A stretch of 64,000 bases of DNA, taken from contig NW_006499435.1 of assembly GCF_000471905.2 (NCBI RefSeq), forward strand, positions 6,004,743 to 6,068,742. The letters are read 5' to 3'. Shown piece by piece: positions 48,413 to 58,978 of the stretch. The stretch's first letter is position 1, and every line of letters begins with the position of its first letter. The translations under genes were made by a program, and so were the position numbers. This stretch comes from Amborella trichopoda. Taxonomy: Eukaryota > Streptophyta > Magnoliopsida > Amborellales > Amborellaceae. The notes under the pieces were generated by a model that ran no database searches, had not been told where the DNA came from, and saw nothing but the letters and a program-made list of their open reading frames with translations.

Positions 48413-48680
48413 GGAAAAGTTTATATAGAGAGGTTCTAAACAATAAATTTAGAGTCTACCTCAAAATTTTCACCAGGAGAGGTTGTTTTGATGCCCAAAT
48501 ATCTTCAAATTGATCATTTCAACATCGAGATGCATGGACATGAGAAAAAACATGGATTTCAAGTTCTAAAAATAGTGTATTTTGTAACGTATTTTTTTAC
48601 CGTCAATTTTAAAGTTTTCATAGATTTATCGATTTACACTATTTATGAAGCTTTAAACTTTATAAATAAAGATAAAATTA
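48413..48680. mobile_element. Family B element
   Basis: Starts GGGAAAAGTTTATATAGAG, carries CAAATTGATCATTTCAACAT, ATGAGAAAAAACATGGATTT and a GTGTATTTTGTAACG block, and ends near TTTATAAATAAAGATAAAAT. Nearest relative is the inverted copy at 57960-58345. Confidence 0.75.
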
Positions 48681-48828
48681 GGGAAAATTAAAAAAAAAAA
48701 ACCAAGACTACACTATCTATACAACTTACCCCTAACTTAACATTTTCTCTCACTTTTTTCCTACAAGAAGCTTGCAAATAACCCCCCAACCCAAAAAAAA
48801 TAAAAAAAAGAGGCTAAACTTGAAATCC

Positions 48829-49128
48829 AGCGCTCTAGTAGTAGTAAAGGGCGCTCCAGCAGTAGTGATCCGGCAGTTGCAAAGGGCGCTCCGATAGTTA
48901 TAAAAGGCGCTCCTTAGTAGCACTTCGGTGGTTGCAAAGGGTACTCCGGTAGTAGAACTTGTGAGACACATCGCTCCGGCAGTAGCAAAGGGTGCTCTGG
49001 CAGTAGCGCTCCTGCAGTAGAACTTGTGAGACAGATCGCTCCGACAGTAGCAAAGGGCACTCCGGCGGTAGCGCTCTGATAGTGGCAAACGGAGCTCTGG
49101 CAGTAGAACTTGTGAGACGTCAAATGTC
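48829..49128. repeat. Minisatellite with nested 20-bp and 65-bp periods
   Basis: GC-rich array in AT-rich DNA. Short units of about 20 bp (GCAGTAGCAAAGGGCGCTCC and variants) are organised in longer units of about 65 bp beginning AGTAGAACTTGTGAGAC (about 48950, 49016 and 49103). On the minus strand a single frame stays open across it (48750-49133), but the predicted peptide is only a reflection of the array. Confidence 0.85.
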
Positions 49129-49500
49129 GTCAAATTGAATTTTTTGTATGGGAAGGGTATTTCTATTTTACGTCAAATTGATTTTTTTGTATGGGAAAGG
49201 TATTTCCATTTTTTAAAAAAAACTTTTTACTTTGAGGGGTTATTGCATGAAAAGTTTATTGTGCGGAAAAAAATAAGAGAAAAGGTCGTGATGAGGGTAA
49301 GTTGGATAAATATTGTATTTAGGTTTTTTTTTTTATAATTTTTCGTATATTTTAAAGCTATAACAAATATTTTTTTATAATTTATTGTATATTTTAAAGT
49401 TATAAGCCTATAACAAATTTTTAGCCAAAATTCGAAGGTAGGTTCTAATTTGAAAGTTTCGAGGCTAGGCTCTGTACAAACCGCACCCAATTATTTTCTC
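49129..49500. other. AT-rich flank upstream of the endosulfine-like gene
   Basis: Two 40-bp phrases with TTTTTTGTATGGGAA and GGTATTTC recur at 49140 and 49184, then poly-T and TATATTTTAAAG repeats (49346 and 49388). Nothing else recognised. It includes the likely promoter of the next gene. Confidence 0.45.
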
Positions 49501-49534
49501 AATCTAAGAGAAAATAAGCCCCGTTACGAAACGA

Positions 49535-49665
49535 AATTAGAGAGAGAGTGAAGGGAATTTATGCTCTCGTTCTTGTCTCTTCGGGAACTCCTCCGTTTCT
49601 ACGATTTTTTCTGTAGATTTGTGACAGCCGATCAGGCAATCAATCCTCCCTTGTTTGAAACTCAA
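49535..49665 (+). other. Probable 5' untranslated exon of the endosulfine-like gene
   Basis: A pyrimidine-rich, GC-balanced stretch following a GAGAGAGAG, ending CTCAA before a GTAAGC donor. The T-rich sequence after it has the look of a plant leader intron (49666 to about 52535), and CAAG at 52532-52535 is a possible acceptor 7 nt before the ATG. The exon start is approximate. Confidence 0.5.
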
Positions 49666-52535
49666 GTAAGCATAAATTGAACCATTTGCTTGTTTGATTT
49701 TTTTTTGGAAAAGAAGGGAAAAATTCGGATTTTTTTTTGTTGGGTTTTGCTAGAAATCTTGCAGTGAGCCTTGAATCTCCAGATTGCTGATTATTCGAAT
49801 ATCGATCAAATGTCCATTAATTGGGGTGTTCATTTTCACTTTTTTTCGCGTTAAAATGCTATCGTTTGTAGGTTAATGTGATTTCTTAGATCCGTGATTT
49901 CTCGATTTGATTTTTTATTTATTTTTTGTTTACCGCAGTTGTTCCTTCAACTTCAATATTATTTTCTGTATTTTTGTTTCTCTCTTACCCCATTTGTAGG
50001 ACATCAGTCTTCAACTGTTTGTTTGAAGTTTCTGTGTCTTCCTACTATTTCTTAACTTCTATGGATTCTTGGGTTCAATCCATATTTTGATGATGGCCAA
50101 AATTTTAGCTAGTAATAATTGCCAAAGGATCTCCAATCTCTGCACCTGTTTCTCTCCAAAGTTCACTCCTTTTCCCATGTAAAACAGGAAGTTCAAGCCA
50201 TATTTTTCATTTTTCTCTGTATTTCCCCAATTTTTCATTTAACCATGTTAAATATTTTTTATATTCATCAGACTGGTCCGACCAGTGGACTGGTCTGGTT
50301 TGGTCGGTCCAACTGGACTGGTCCTTCACCAGTTTGGTCACCGGTGCATTTCTGACAACATTCATCACAGTATACTTCCCTTGCTATGTATTCTAAGTCC
50401 TAAACCAGATCCTTGTCATAAATCCTAGATCCTATCCCAGATTCTGCCTCCAGATTCCTCTCTTTTTGCCCCAACCTCGGAGACGAAATACTTGTGCTCC
50501 TGATTCTTGGTTTCTTTCACCAATCCACTTTGCCATTTCTCTGCTCAGAAGCAAATAAGGTATTGAAATCTGCACCCTGTTTTAACTTTTATCACTGTTC
50601 TCGAATTTTTAACTGGTTCTCTAATTTGTTCTGAAATCCTTTGCAATCAAGGAAAATTTGGTTTGGGGAGTCTGCCCTGGTTTTGCCATAGATCTAATTC
50701 TGGCTTTGTCAAGGAGCAGTTCATTATATCCATAGTCTACATTGATTATGAACTCTAGATTTTCAATGCTTGTATAGATCAGAGTCAAACTTTCACTTGA
50801 AATCAGCAAAGCCATGATACTGGCCCCACAGAACCTAAGGATGCGGGTGCTCCATTAGAGCCCTAATTGCCTTCATTGTACTTCAAATGACTCATTGGCT
50901 AGTACAGAACTACTAAAATTCAACCTCATGACCAAAATCCAAAGGCACCCAAAGTCGCAGGGCTACTTCCACCAGTCCATTTGGCCGCCTGGGCTATCAC
51001 TATCTAAATTGTCTTCTTCTATGAGGAAGATGCTTTATTTGTTCTAAGAAGTTGTAGGGCAGGAGGACATGGAGGTCTCTACGAACCCTTTCTCCACCAC
51101 TCATCCATTCAAAATTCTACTGCTTCAAGGTGGCCTCTACCCCCATGGAAATGGCTGTATGCCATTGAAAGACATGAAATTTTTTTTAACTGGCTATACA
51201 CCCTCCAATGGCTGTAAGAGTCCCCAATAGCAGAAGAAAACTTGAACTAGAAACACATGTTTTGATCCTGTATTGAGTATGAGACATGGCCCATCTGTTT
51301 GGTTTTAACACAGGGGATATTACTATTAAAAGATCTAAGTCTGACACACCAAAATTTGACGACAGGACTGTCTTTCTACATGAAGCATTAACCACCTCTA
51401 TGCTTTCCTATGCACTTGTTGTAAGGACATATCCGATGAGTGAACAATATCTTGAATCTGTCTACTATATCTTCAATCCTCCTCATGCAGGGCCCATTTC
51501 TATTCCATGTTATTATTATATTAACTGGGTTCCCTTCTGCTAAGAAATGTCCTAAGATGGCTTTAACAACATTAATGAGCCTTGCAATGTAATCCCCCTG
51601 TTTGTCGTGTAGAGTTTATTATCCTTAAGAATCCAACAGTTTTTTTTTTCTTTTAATTCATTTACATTGATAGGAGTATTTTTATTTTATTTTCAAAGTA
51701 GCCGCATTCAAAATTAAGTTCTGGACACCTTTGGTGGAACAATGGACAGAATGTGGGAACATATGTTGTGAGGAAGTTAGGAGCTATGCCCATATTACTG
51801 GACTGTCATGCCAGTTGGAATCCACAAATCAATTACATCAAAACCATAAAAGAGCAACAATGGTGGGTTGAGTTGTTGACAAATTGGCCATAGCGCTGTT
51901 TCCATGTCCTTGTTTTTGTATCGCTAATGACATTGCTTTATTATCTCAGGCTTGCTTTGCTTAGGTAACACATGCTAACGCTTATCAAGATTGTGTAGCC
52001 GTTGAGAAAAACTAAAGAAACAAAGAACGTTAATCGTACAGTCTGGAACTCTGGATGGGAATGCCATTTGTGTTTTACGCCATTCATCTTGGGACATGAC
52101 TTTGTTTAGGATCTTCGCACAATGGTAATCTGGGCCTGCCAACTTTACTCATTACTCCTTCCTACCTGCTATATCTGCCAACTCCATACTTTACAACCAG
52201 CAAAACATTTTTACCCGCTGTCTATCATCCATGTAATTATTACCAGTATGATGTCTATTCCTTTATCCGGTCTCAGTCTAGTTAGAACTAAAATTTATCC
52301 TGGTGATGGGAGTTGCTCTATGAAATGTTTAGATCATGAGTGTAGATTTTGTATCAGGTGGGAAAGGCTTTTGCTGTAATTAACTTATACTGGATTCTGA
52401 ATTAATTGGATAGTCGTATTGTCTATCTTTCTTCATGTTTATGTTTGTGTGTGTGTGCGCATGTGTGTATATAAGTTGCTTTGTACTGTACAAAAAATAA
52501 AACTTACGCTGTATCACTTGTTAACTGTATTCAAG
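49666..52535 (+). other. Leader intron of the endosulfine-like gene
   Basis: 2.9 kb, T-rich at its 5' end, as leader introns that enhance expression often are. It contains a short GGTCC/GGACTGGTC cluster at 50268-50340 (both orientations), and a GT run at about 52443-52458. The short open frames here show no domain. Confidence 0.5.
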
Positions 52536-52542
52536 TCACAAT

Positions 52543-55500
52543 ATGTCAGACATGAAAGCAGATGATGCTAGAAAGATGGAGAACACCGTTGAAGAGCATA
52601 TGGATGAAAATTTCCCTGATGACGATGTAAACACTATAGATAAAAATGGAAAAGGAAAAGAGGAAGAGTGCACTAACATGCCATCTTCCCAAGCAGAGGT
52701 GATCTTCAGTCTCTACACATATTTTTATTGAGAAAATTATGTCTCTATATCTTAGGAATTGTGATATGTGCGTTATCATGCATACGTTCAAGATTATGTG
52801 TCTTATAGAGTAGAAATAGTTAAGGAATTAGGATTTCAGTAGAAACCAAAATTTCCAAAGTCTCTGTCTTCTATGAATCTAGATACCTTTAGAAATTAAA
52901 ACTATTTCAAGATACGTCTAGAAATTAAAACTATTTCAATGGATATCAATGTTCTCCAAACCTATGGGAAATCGTTTTTCTACTTTCTAGGTGAATCTTT
53001 CTAACACTTATCTCTCTCTCACATACATAGACCGATGAATTGCACGCGTCAAGAACTGGTGTCCTGTGGAAATCCACTTCAGCATTAAAGTGATCACAGT
53101 GAGAGATCATGTCTTACCTAAGAAATTACAATAAAGAAGCTATGTGTTTAGCTGTTTATTGTTGGGACTCTCGTAGATGTCTACATGATGTTCTTAATTT
53201 CATACTTTGATAGTACTTAAAAGCCTCTACCTTATGCAGGAGGATGTGGTTAAGAAAAAGTATGGAGGTATCATACCAAAAAAGCCTCCTCTCATTTCGA
53301 AGGTGTTTGCTTACTGTTTTTCTTCTGCGTAGTTATGTAATGCTATTTCACGGCCCACTATTTGGTTCGGATATATGTGCCTTAAACATTGTTTCTTTTC
53401 TTTAGGACCATGAACGTGCTTTCTTTGATTCTGCTGATTGGGCACTTGGAAAGGTAGTAATCTTCAAATATCGATAGTTTAGGCCCCTGTTAGTGAAACA
53501 GTTGCCTAGAAGCAGTGGATTAATGTATCTCATTACTGTTTTTGTTGCCTTTCAATACATGACAGCAAGGTGCGCCTGCAGGTCAGAAGCCAAAAGGTCC
53601 ACTGGAGGCCCTTCGGCCTAAACTTCAGGTAGGGATATCGAAACCAGTTTCTTTACTTGGCTTGATGTTGCATCTTTTCTCTTTTGAATTTCAAATTTAA
53701 AGCACGTGCTGTATTGACATGATCGAACAGGAATGATAACTTTTGTTCTCAATAGTTGGAAAATCTGGAAACTATGTATGGTAATTTGTCTGGTTCTTTT
53801 TTTATTTTTCTGGAAACTATGTATGGTAATTCGTCTGGTTCTTTTTTTATTTTTTTTTGAGGTTGTAGTTTGCTAATTATTAGTTATGGAGGCATGCTTT
53901 GTCTTGTTCTACTTAACTGTGGTGTAAATATGTGTGTGAGCTTTGAGGACCAGATCTTACTTTCTAGTCAGGCCCATTTAGACTCTAAACCACTTTTTAT
54001 CCTTTCTTTATGTTTATCTATATGTAGCTAATATGAAGATTGCTAACACATGTATATAGTAATTTATTAATGTCTAATTTTCAACAACTATATAGTAATC
54101 AGGCAAACATATTTTGATGACTGATATACTCATTTGTTGTGTGTGTGTGTGTGTCTAACTATATTCAAGTCTCAATTTAGAAATAGACAATAGCATGTAT
54201 TGTGGACATCATTATTAAAAGGCATACTATTTGCGAATATCAAAAGAAGTATGGTCATTGAACCAATTCCAGTGTGCTGCAAACTTGCAAAACAATTATC
54301 TTTCTTCAACCACTATAGGATTGTTGTTATGTTGAGTTCAAATTTGATGACTTAAGACTCGCAAATGTTCATGGATGTGAGGAAATGTGCTTGGTCAAGA
54401 TGGTAGAGGCTAGGTTTTCATAGCCCAACGTCTCAAGTTCCATTCCTATGTAACCTTGTCAAACAAAAAAACATCCGTGGATGTGACTGGCAGTGGGTAG
54501 GTCTTCAGAATTTTATTGAAATCTTGTTTGAGGAGTAGCCATTGTATTTCTTCTAAGTGACTGGAAACTTAAATTTTCTGTTCACTAAAAACATAAGTAC
54601 TTGGATTTGGATTTGGCAAAGAAAGGGGGGAAAGGTGATGGATGCTTGAACTCGTTTAAAATGAACCATCTTAACACCATTTCGAATGACTTTATGGGGA
54701 TAAGACCTTATTCTTTTGAGTTTTGGGCTGCTTCATTACAAAAGAGAACTTTGAAATATTTAAAAGACATCTAAATTGACATTACTCATTGACTTTTCAT
54801 AGAATAACTCGAGCATTTACTGGATTGAATCGCCCAAGTTATTTTAGAAAGTCAGACCAAATGAAGGCTGAGAGAAGGACCCAACAGTAGGATAATGGTG
54901 CTGGTTGTTGGAATTAGAAATAACGGGTGATGTCTGAATGTTGCAGTTTTGCAGTGGAAACACTCACTTATTCATTGATACTCACAAGATACAATTGGTT
55001 TTGAGCTGAAATTTTGTGTACATAAAGTACACGTGATATAACTTAAAGTGTTCTAAGTTTCACTGAAATCCGATGTAACGTTGTCAAGAATCAGCTCACC
55101 TAAGTTCCCATTTTTCTGTTACCTGCAAAACAGTAGCACAAACAATAGAGTTTTATAGTTCAGCACTGGGTGCTGTTAGACACACTGGAATCCTCCTAGA
55201 GTCTCAAGCCCACAGAGGGGGGTTCAAGGAAGAGCCTATCTGGACTTAAGGTCAAATACTCCCTGTCTATCTGGTGGTTAACCGAGTATGGCGAACGAGA
55301 ATTCCTGGAGCAGGCCTCAGGATATACCTTAGCCTGAGTCCTTCAGCTTGTAAAGATGGTTCACCACACCACTATATAACTTCTAGGAGGTCCCTTGTCC
55401 TTCCTTGTTAGTCTTTAATGCAAGATACACATCGTCCTCCTGGCTCCTCTTAAGAGACTTGTGGCCTTCCCTTGTTTCATGCGAGTTATAGTGGCCAACA

Positions 55501-56476
55501 TAACTTGCTTTTTGTTATGCTAACAATCATGGACTCTATTTCCCAATGGGATAACTAGTTCTGGTGCAACCCCTGTTGCAAAGATAACTATGATCATGTT
55601 CCATTTGAGTTTGCATAGCCAATAGTCATATTTGCTGCATCATCATCATTATTATCATCGTCAGAGCCTCTTTCCAACTAATTAGGGTTAGTTACACGAA
55701 TCTCGATCAACCATTTTGCTCTATTAAGGGCCATACCCATAGTGAGGCCATAAGTCCCTCTATATTTTCACACTACTTTCAACCATGTCCTTTTGGGTCT
55801 GCCCCTTGTCTTTTTTGAACCTTCCACTTGAATTAATTCGCTCCTTCTAACAGGTGTTGTGCTGGGTCGTCTGCTTCATACATGGGCACCATCTAAGTCT
55901 GCATCAATTGCATTATCATACTCATGAATATAGTGTCGATCAAGATCTGGGTTGCCCCTGGACTTGACGAAAATTCTGCATGAAAAGTTATTACATTAAC
56001 TATCTGTTAATGGGTTCAACATGACCTGTCTTGGTGTATAATTTTGGTTAGAATTCAGCATTTTAAAGCATGGACTTGGGTTGAGACTTACTGGGGTTTC
56101 AAGCCTGAGTAACGGGTGTTAACTCAGCAGGTTCAAGTGAGAGTCAGCTAGAGTCTTACAATACTAACAAAGATAAAACTTGTGAATTGATGAGACTTGG
56201 CCGGCTCCTGGGGTTTTCTTTTGGAGTTGGCAGGGCTGCTGGGTACGAGTCAGACTCACTGAGTTCAAACAGTTGTTAGAATGTTCCTCATTATATTAAG
56301 CTCTATGTTCTTTTCCATTCATAGTTGAGAATAAGTTAAGAATTTTCTGCCAAGAAATTCCAAAAGCTTGGTTTGTATAGCGTGCCAATTCCCTGGTCTT
56401 CCTCTTATTGATCACTGCATATGGTTGTAGTGCATTTCTTTTTGGTTTTTCTATCATTGGGAACTGCAGCATTATT

Positions 56477-56518
<42 letters not shown>

Positions 56519-56790
56519 AGCCCACCCCTCACCAGCAAGTTCGTTCCCGGCGATCATCTTATGCCCGTGCTGATGGTGAAGGTAATTTTTCTGTCCATTT
56601 TTGTCAAATATAAAGATTTCCACCCTTGTTAGGCTTTGTTTCATGTGACAGTATGTCATCATATGTTTGTTCAAAAATACAGTATGCCATCATTTTTCTT
56701 TTGCTTTTCCTCTTCTGATGAAATTGAGTTTATCACTTGTTTTTTATTTTTGCAGGAGGTACTTCTGAGGATCCAAGCTGCAATGAGTAA
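52543..56790 (+). CDS. ENSA: Endosulfine/ARPP19-family PP2A inhibitor-like protein
   Basis: Six coding exons, phases consistent, 141 residues: 52543-52698, 53240-53302, 53406-53453, 53566-53628, 56521-56581, 56756-56790. An acidic, variable N-terminus is followed by the family core KKYGGIIPKKPPLISK, then RAFFDSADWALGK (residues about 77-89), GPLEALRPKLQ and PTPHQQVRSRRSSYARADG. In animals Greatwall phosphorylates the Ser of FDSGDY, making the protein a PP2A-B55 inhibitor; the plant variant is FDSADW, here with Ser82. A plant kinase for that site is not something the sequence can show. RSRRSS near 118-123 looks like a basophilic-kinase site. The length is normal for plant members. Start: first ATG in the exon. 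Exon 6 is preceded by a (CT)19 run; intron 5 (2.9 kb) holds a LINE 3' piece. Confidence 0.93.
55637..55900 (-). mobile_element. RTE-type LINE 3' fragment in endosulfine-like intron 5
   Basis: Minus-strand reading gives a C-terminal piece similar to that at 61256-61550, followed by GAGATTCGTGTAACTAACCC and a GATGATGATG tail. It is antisense to the host gene. About 260 bp long, with stops. Confidence 0.8.
56479..56516 (+). repeat. (CT)19 microsatellite as polypyrimidine tract
   Basis: Nineteen CT repeats end four bases before endosulfine-like exon 6 (then ACAG). It is the entire polypyrimidine tract of that acceptor. Confidence 0.95.
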
Positions 56791-57060
56791 TGAGTGAGAG
56801 ATTTTCATGAAATCGGCAAGCATTTTCATGTCTCCTATTGTTTCCATCCTTCCACATAAATGAGGCCAATAATTGTTCCTTTGTATTTCATACTGGATGA
56901 GTTTTTTCTCTTCCATTCCTAGTGATATATTATGATGCGATGGGGGAATTCAGTGTTCCAGTTTTATGTATCTCTCTGTAACTACTTTTTAGGAGCGTGA
57001 CAAGGCCATCACAAATCAATATTTTACTTTTTTAAATTGTTAACATAATAATGACAAGGC
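56791..57060 (+). other. 3' untranslated region and flank of the endosulfine-like gene
   Basis: The stop codon TAA is at 56788-56790. The following 200 bp are T-rich and include a second in-phase TGA nearby. No single polyadenylation signal stands out. Confidence 0.5.
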
Positions 57061-57061
57061 C

Positions 57062-57870
57062 ATATGAAAAAGGACATGGTTAACATGCAGCCAAGCCCGC
57101 ATGTGTACAAATACAAGGCAATAAATATGTTTTTCAAATATAATTTGATCTTAATTTTTAGAGAATATATAATCTTTAACATGGAGATCATGTATATGAA
57201 AAAATAAATAAATTTTGAAAACTAGAAGTAATAATTATATTAACAAAACATTTGGACCATTGGTTACAATTTTTTTTAGATGGATCACCTATTTGCTTCC
57301 ATCTTTAAGATGGATGATTTATACCTCTGGACAACAGCCCACCTGAAACAATTGTTCTATAAAAAATTTGGGACAAAAAAAAAGTCCCTCTAGCTCTAAT
57401 GCACAAATCCAATTGTATCATGCCCAGAATCATGGGTTTTAGAAAATACTCATTGGGTTTACAAAATGTTTTTACAGTGTATTTTTTAATTTTTATTTTT
57501 GAGATTGTTCATCAAAATGGAAAGAGTGTATATTTAAAGAAAGGACGTGGTTTTCATGCAGCCAGCCCGCATATTGTAGAAATGCGGGTTTGGCAATAAA
57601 TATATTTTTAAATATAATTTGATTATAATTTTTAGAGAATATATAGTCTTTAACATGGAGATCATGGATATAAAAAACAAAAAAATTGAAAACTGAAAAT
57701 AATAATTATATAAAAAAAAAACATTTGGACTGTTAGTCACAATGGTTTTTAGATGGACCATTTATTTTGCATCCATCTCTAAGATGGATGTTTTACACCT
57801 TTGGATAGCATTTTGTAGAAATGCCGCCTGTATGAAATAATCTTTCTTAAAGAAAATGGGGTCAAACAAA
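57062..57870. repeat. Pair of ~310-bp direct repeats
   Basis: Copy 1 at about 57062-57375 and copy 2 at about 57536-57870, same orientation, separated by 160 bp. Shared blocks: ATGCAGCCAAGCCCGCAT or ATGCAGCCAGCCCGCAT, AATATAATTTGAT, GAGAATATATA, TTTAACATGGAGATCATG, AACATTTGGAC, AGATGGA and CCATCT followed by AAGATGGATG. Diverged by single-base changes and small indels. No coding capacity; probably a non-autonomous element present twice. Confidence 0.85.
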
Positions 57871-57959
57871 TGTCTTTAACATGACTGCGGAGGTAAAATT
57901 GGTGGATGAAATCACTTCCATGGTAGTAATTGTTTGACCTTAATTTTTTTAACATATTT

Positions 57960-58345
57960 AGAATTGGTGTGGTTTGTATAGAGCCGAGGCTCTAAACAAT
58001 CAAAGTGAAGCACACATTCAAATAGTGACTAGAAATGTGGTTTCAATACTGAAAATCCTTGTGATAGTCTTAAAATATTTTTTTATCTTTAATTATAAAT
58101 TTAAATTTCAAAAGCAGTGTAGATTCAGCAGGGAACTCGAAAATCTTAAAAATTGATGGTCCAAAAATGTATTACAAGATGCACTATTCCCAAAACTTGA
58201 AATCCATTTTTTTCTCATGTTGATACATCTTGTTGAGATAATCAATTTGAGGATATCTGGGCATCAAAACAACCCCTTCTAGTGAATTTTTTAAGGTGGG
58301 CTTTAATTTGATTGTTTAGAACCTCGGTTCTATATAAACTTTATA
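57960..58345. mobile_element. Family B element, inverted
   Basis: Starts GGTTTGTATAGAGCCGAGGC and ends GAACCTCGGTTCTATATAAAC, an inverted terminal pair of about 18 bp, so this copy shows the family's ends best. Inner blocks: ACAAGATGCACTATTCCC, CTCATGTTGATACATCTTG, GATAATCAATTTGAGG. Confidence 0.8.
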
Positions 58346-58751
58346 CATTTAGAATTCGTTATGTTAAATAACTTCAAAAAAAAAAACAAAATTGGAAAAT
58401 GTACCGACATAAAAATTATGTATTTTTAGCCCAATAACCATAGGTGGTTCATTCGATGGAATGGTTTGATCTGGGCCATAGATGAGTCTCTTTTCTTATC
58501 CCATTTTTTGTAAATGACCTTATAAACACTAGATGAACAATTCTAAAAAGTAGAAAATTTGACTTTTTTTAAATGGAGTCGTGATAGCAATTCTAACATC
58601 ACAGTATTTCATTTTGTTTTTCTGGCGAGATAGTCTTATCCTGTTTTGCTAGGGGCAAAAGTAAATTCTTGTATATTTTAGGTTGGGAGATGTATTTTTC
58701 AATTTTTTTTTTTTTTTCACCATAATGAATTTTTATATCTTTAAAAATTGG

Positions 58752-58978
58752 GAAAGTATGGAAAGAGACCATTTACCTTTGATACAGGTGGTCACATTAA
58801 TCTTGACCAATAGATGTGAAATTGGGTGATTGTAATTATTTTATCGATCAAGCTCAAACTTCAAAAGAAAATTTTCTCGAACTTTGTGAGATATCCAAAC
58901 CATCAAATTTCACATCAAGTGGTAGTAAGGAATTATAACCACTTTGTATAAAAAATAAATAGTCTCATACAATCCCTT
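58752..58978. mobile_element. Palindromic MITE, family A, copy 6
   Basis: GAGACCATTTACCTTTGATA at the left, TATAAAAAATAAATAGTCTC at the right, with GTGAAATTGGGTGATTG and AAATTTCACATCAAGTGG between. Very close to the copy at 14502-14732. Confidence 0.85.

Larger units (their letters stand above)
53629..56520 (+). other. Intron 5 of the endosulfine-like gene
   Basis: 2.9-kb intron. It contains a 47-bp duplication at about 53765-53858 (CTGGAAACTATGTATGG in both copies), a GT run at about 54137-54154, a LINE 3' piece at 55637-55900, and the (CT)19 run at its end. No other structure seen. Confidence 0.7.

Noticed and set aside
48750-49133. A 127-residue repetitive protein on the minus strand
   Set aside because: It reads the 20-bp/65-bp minisatellite; two frames are open, as expected from the repeat period, not from coding.
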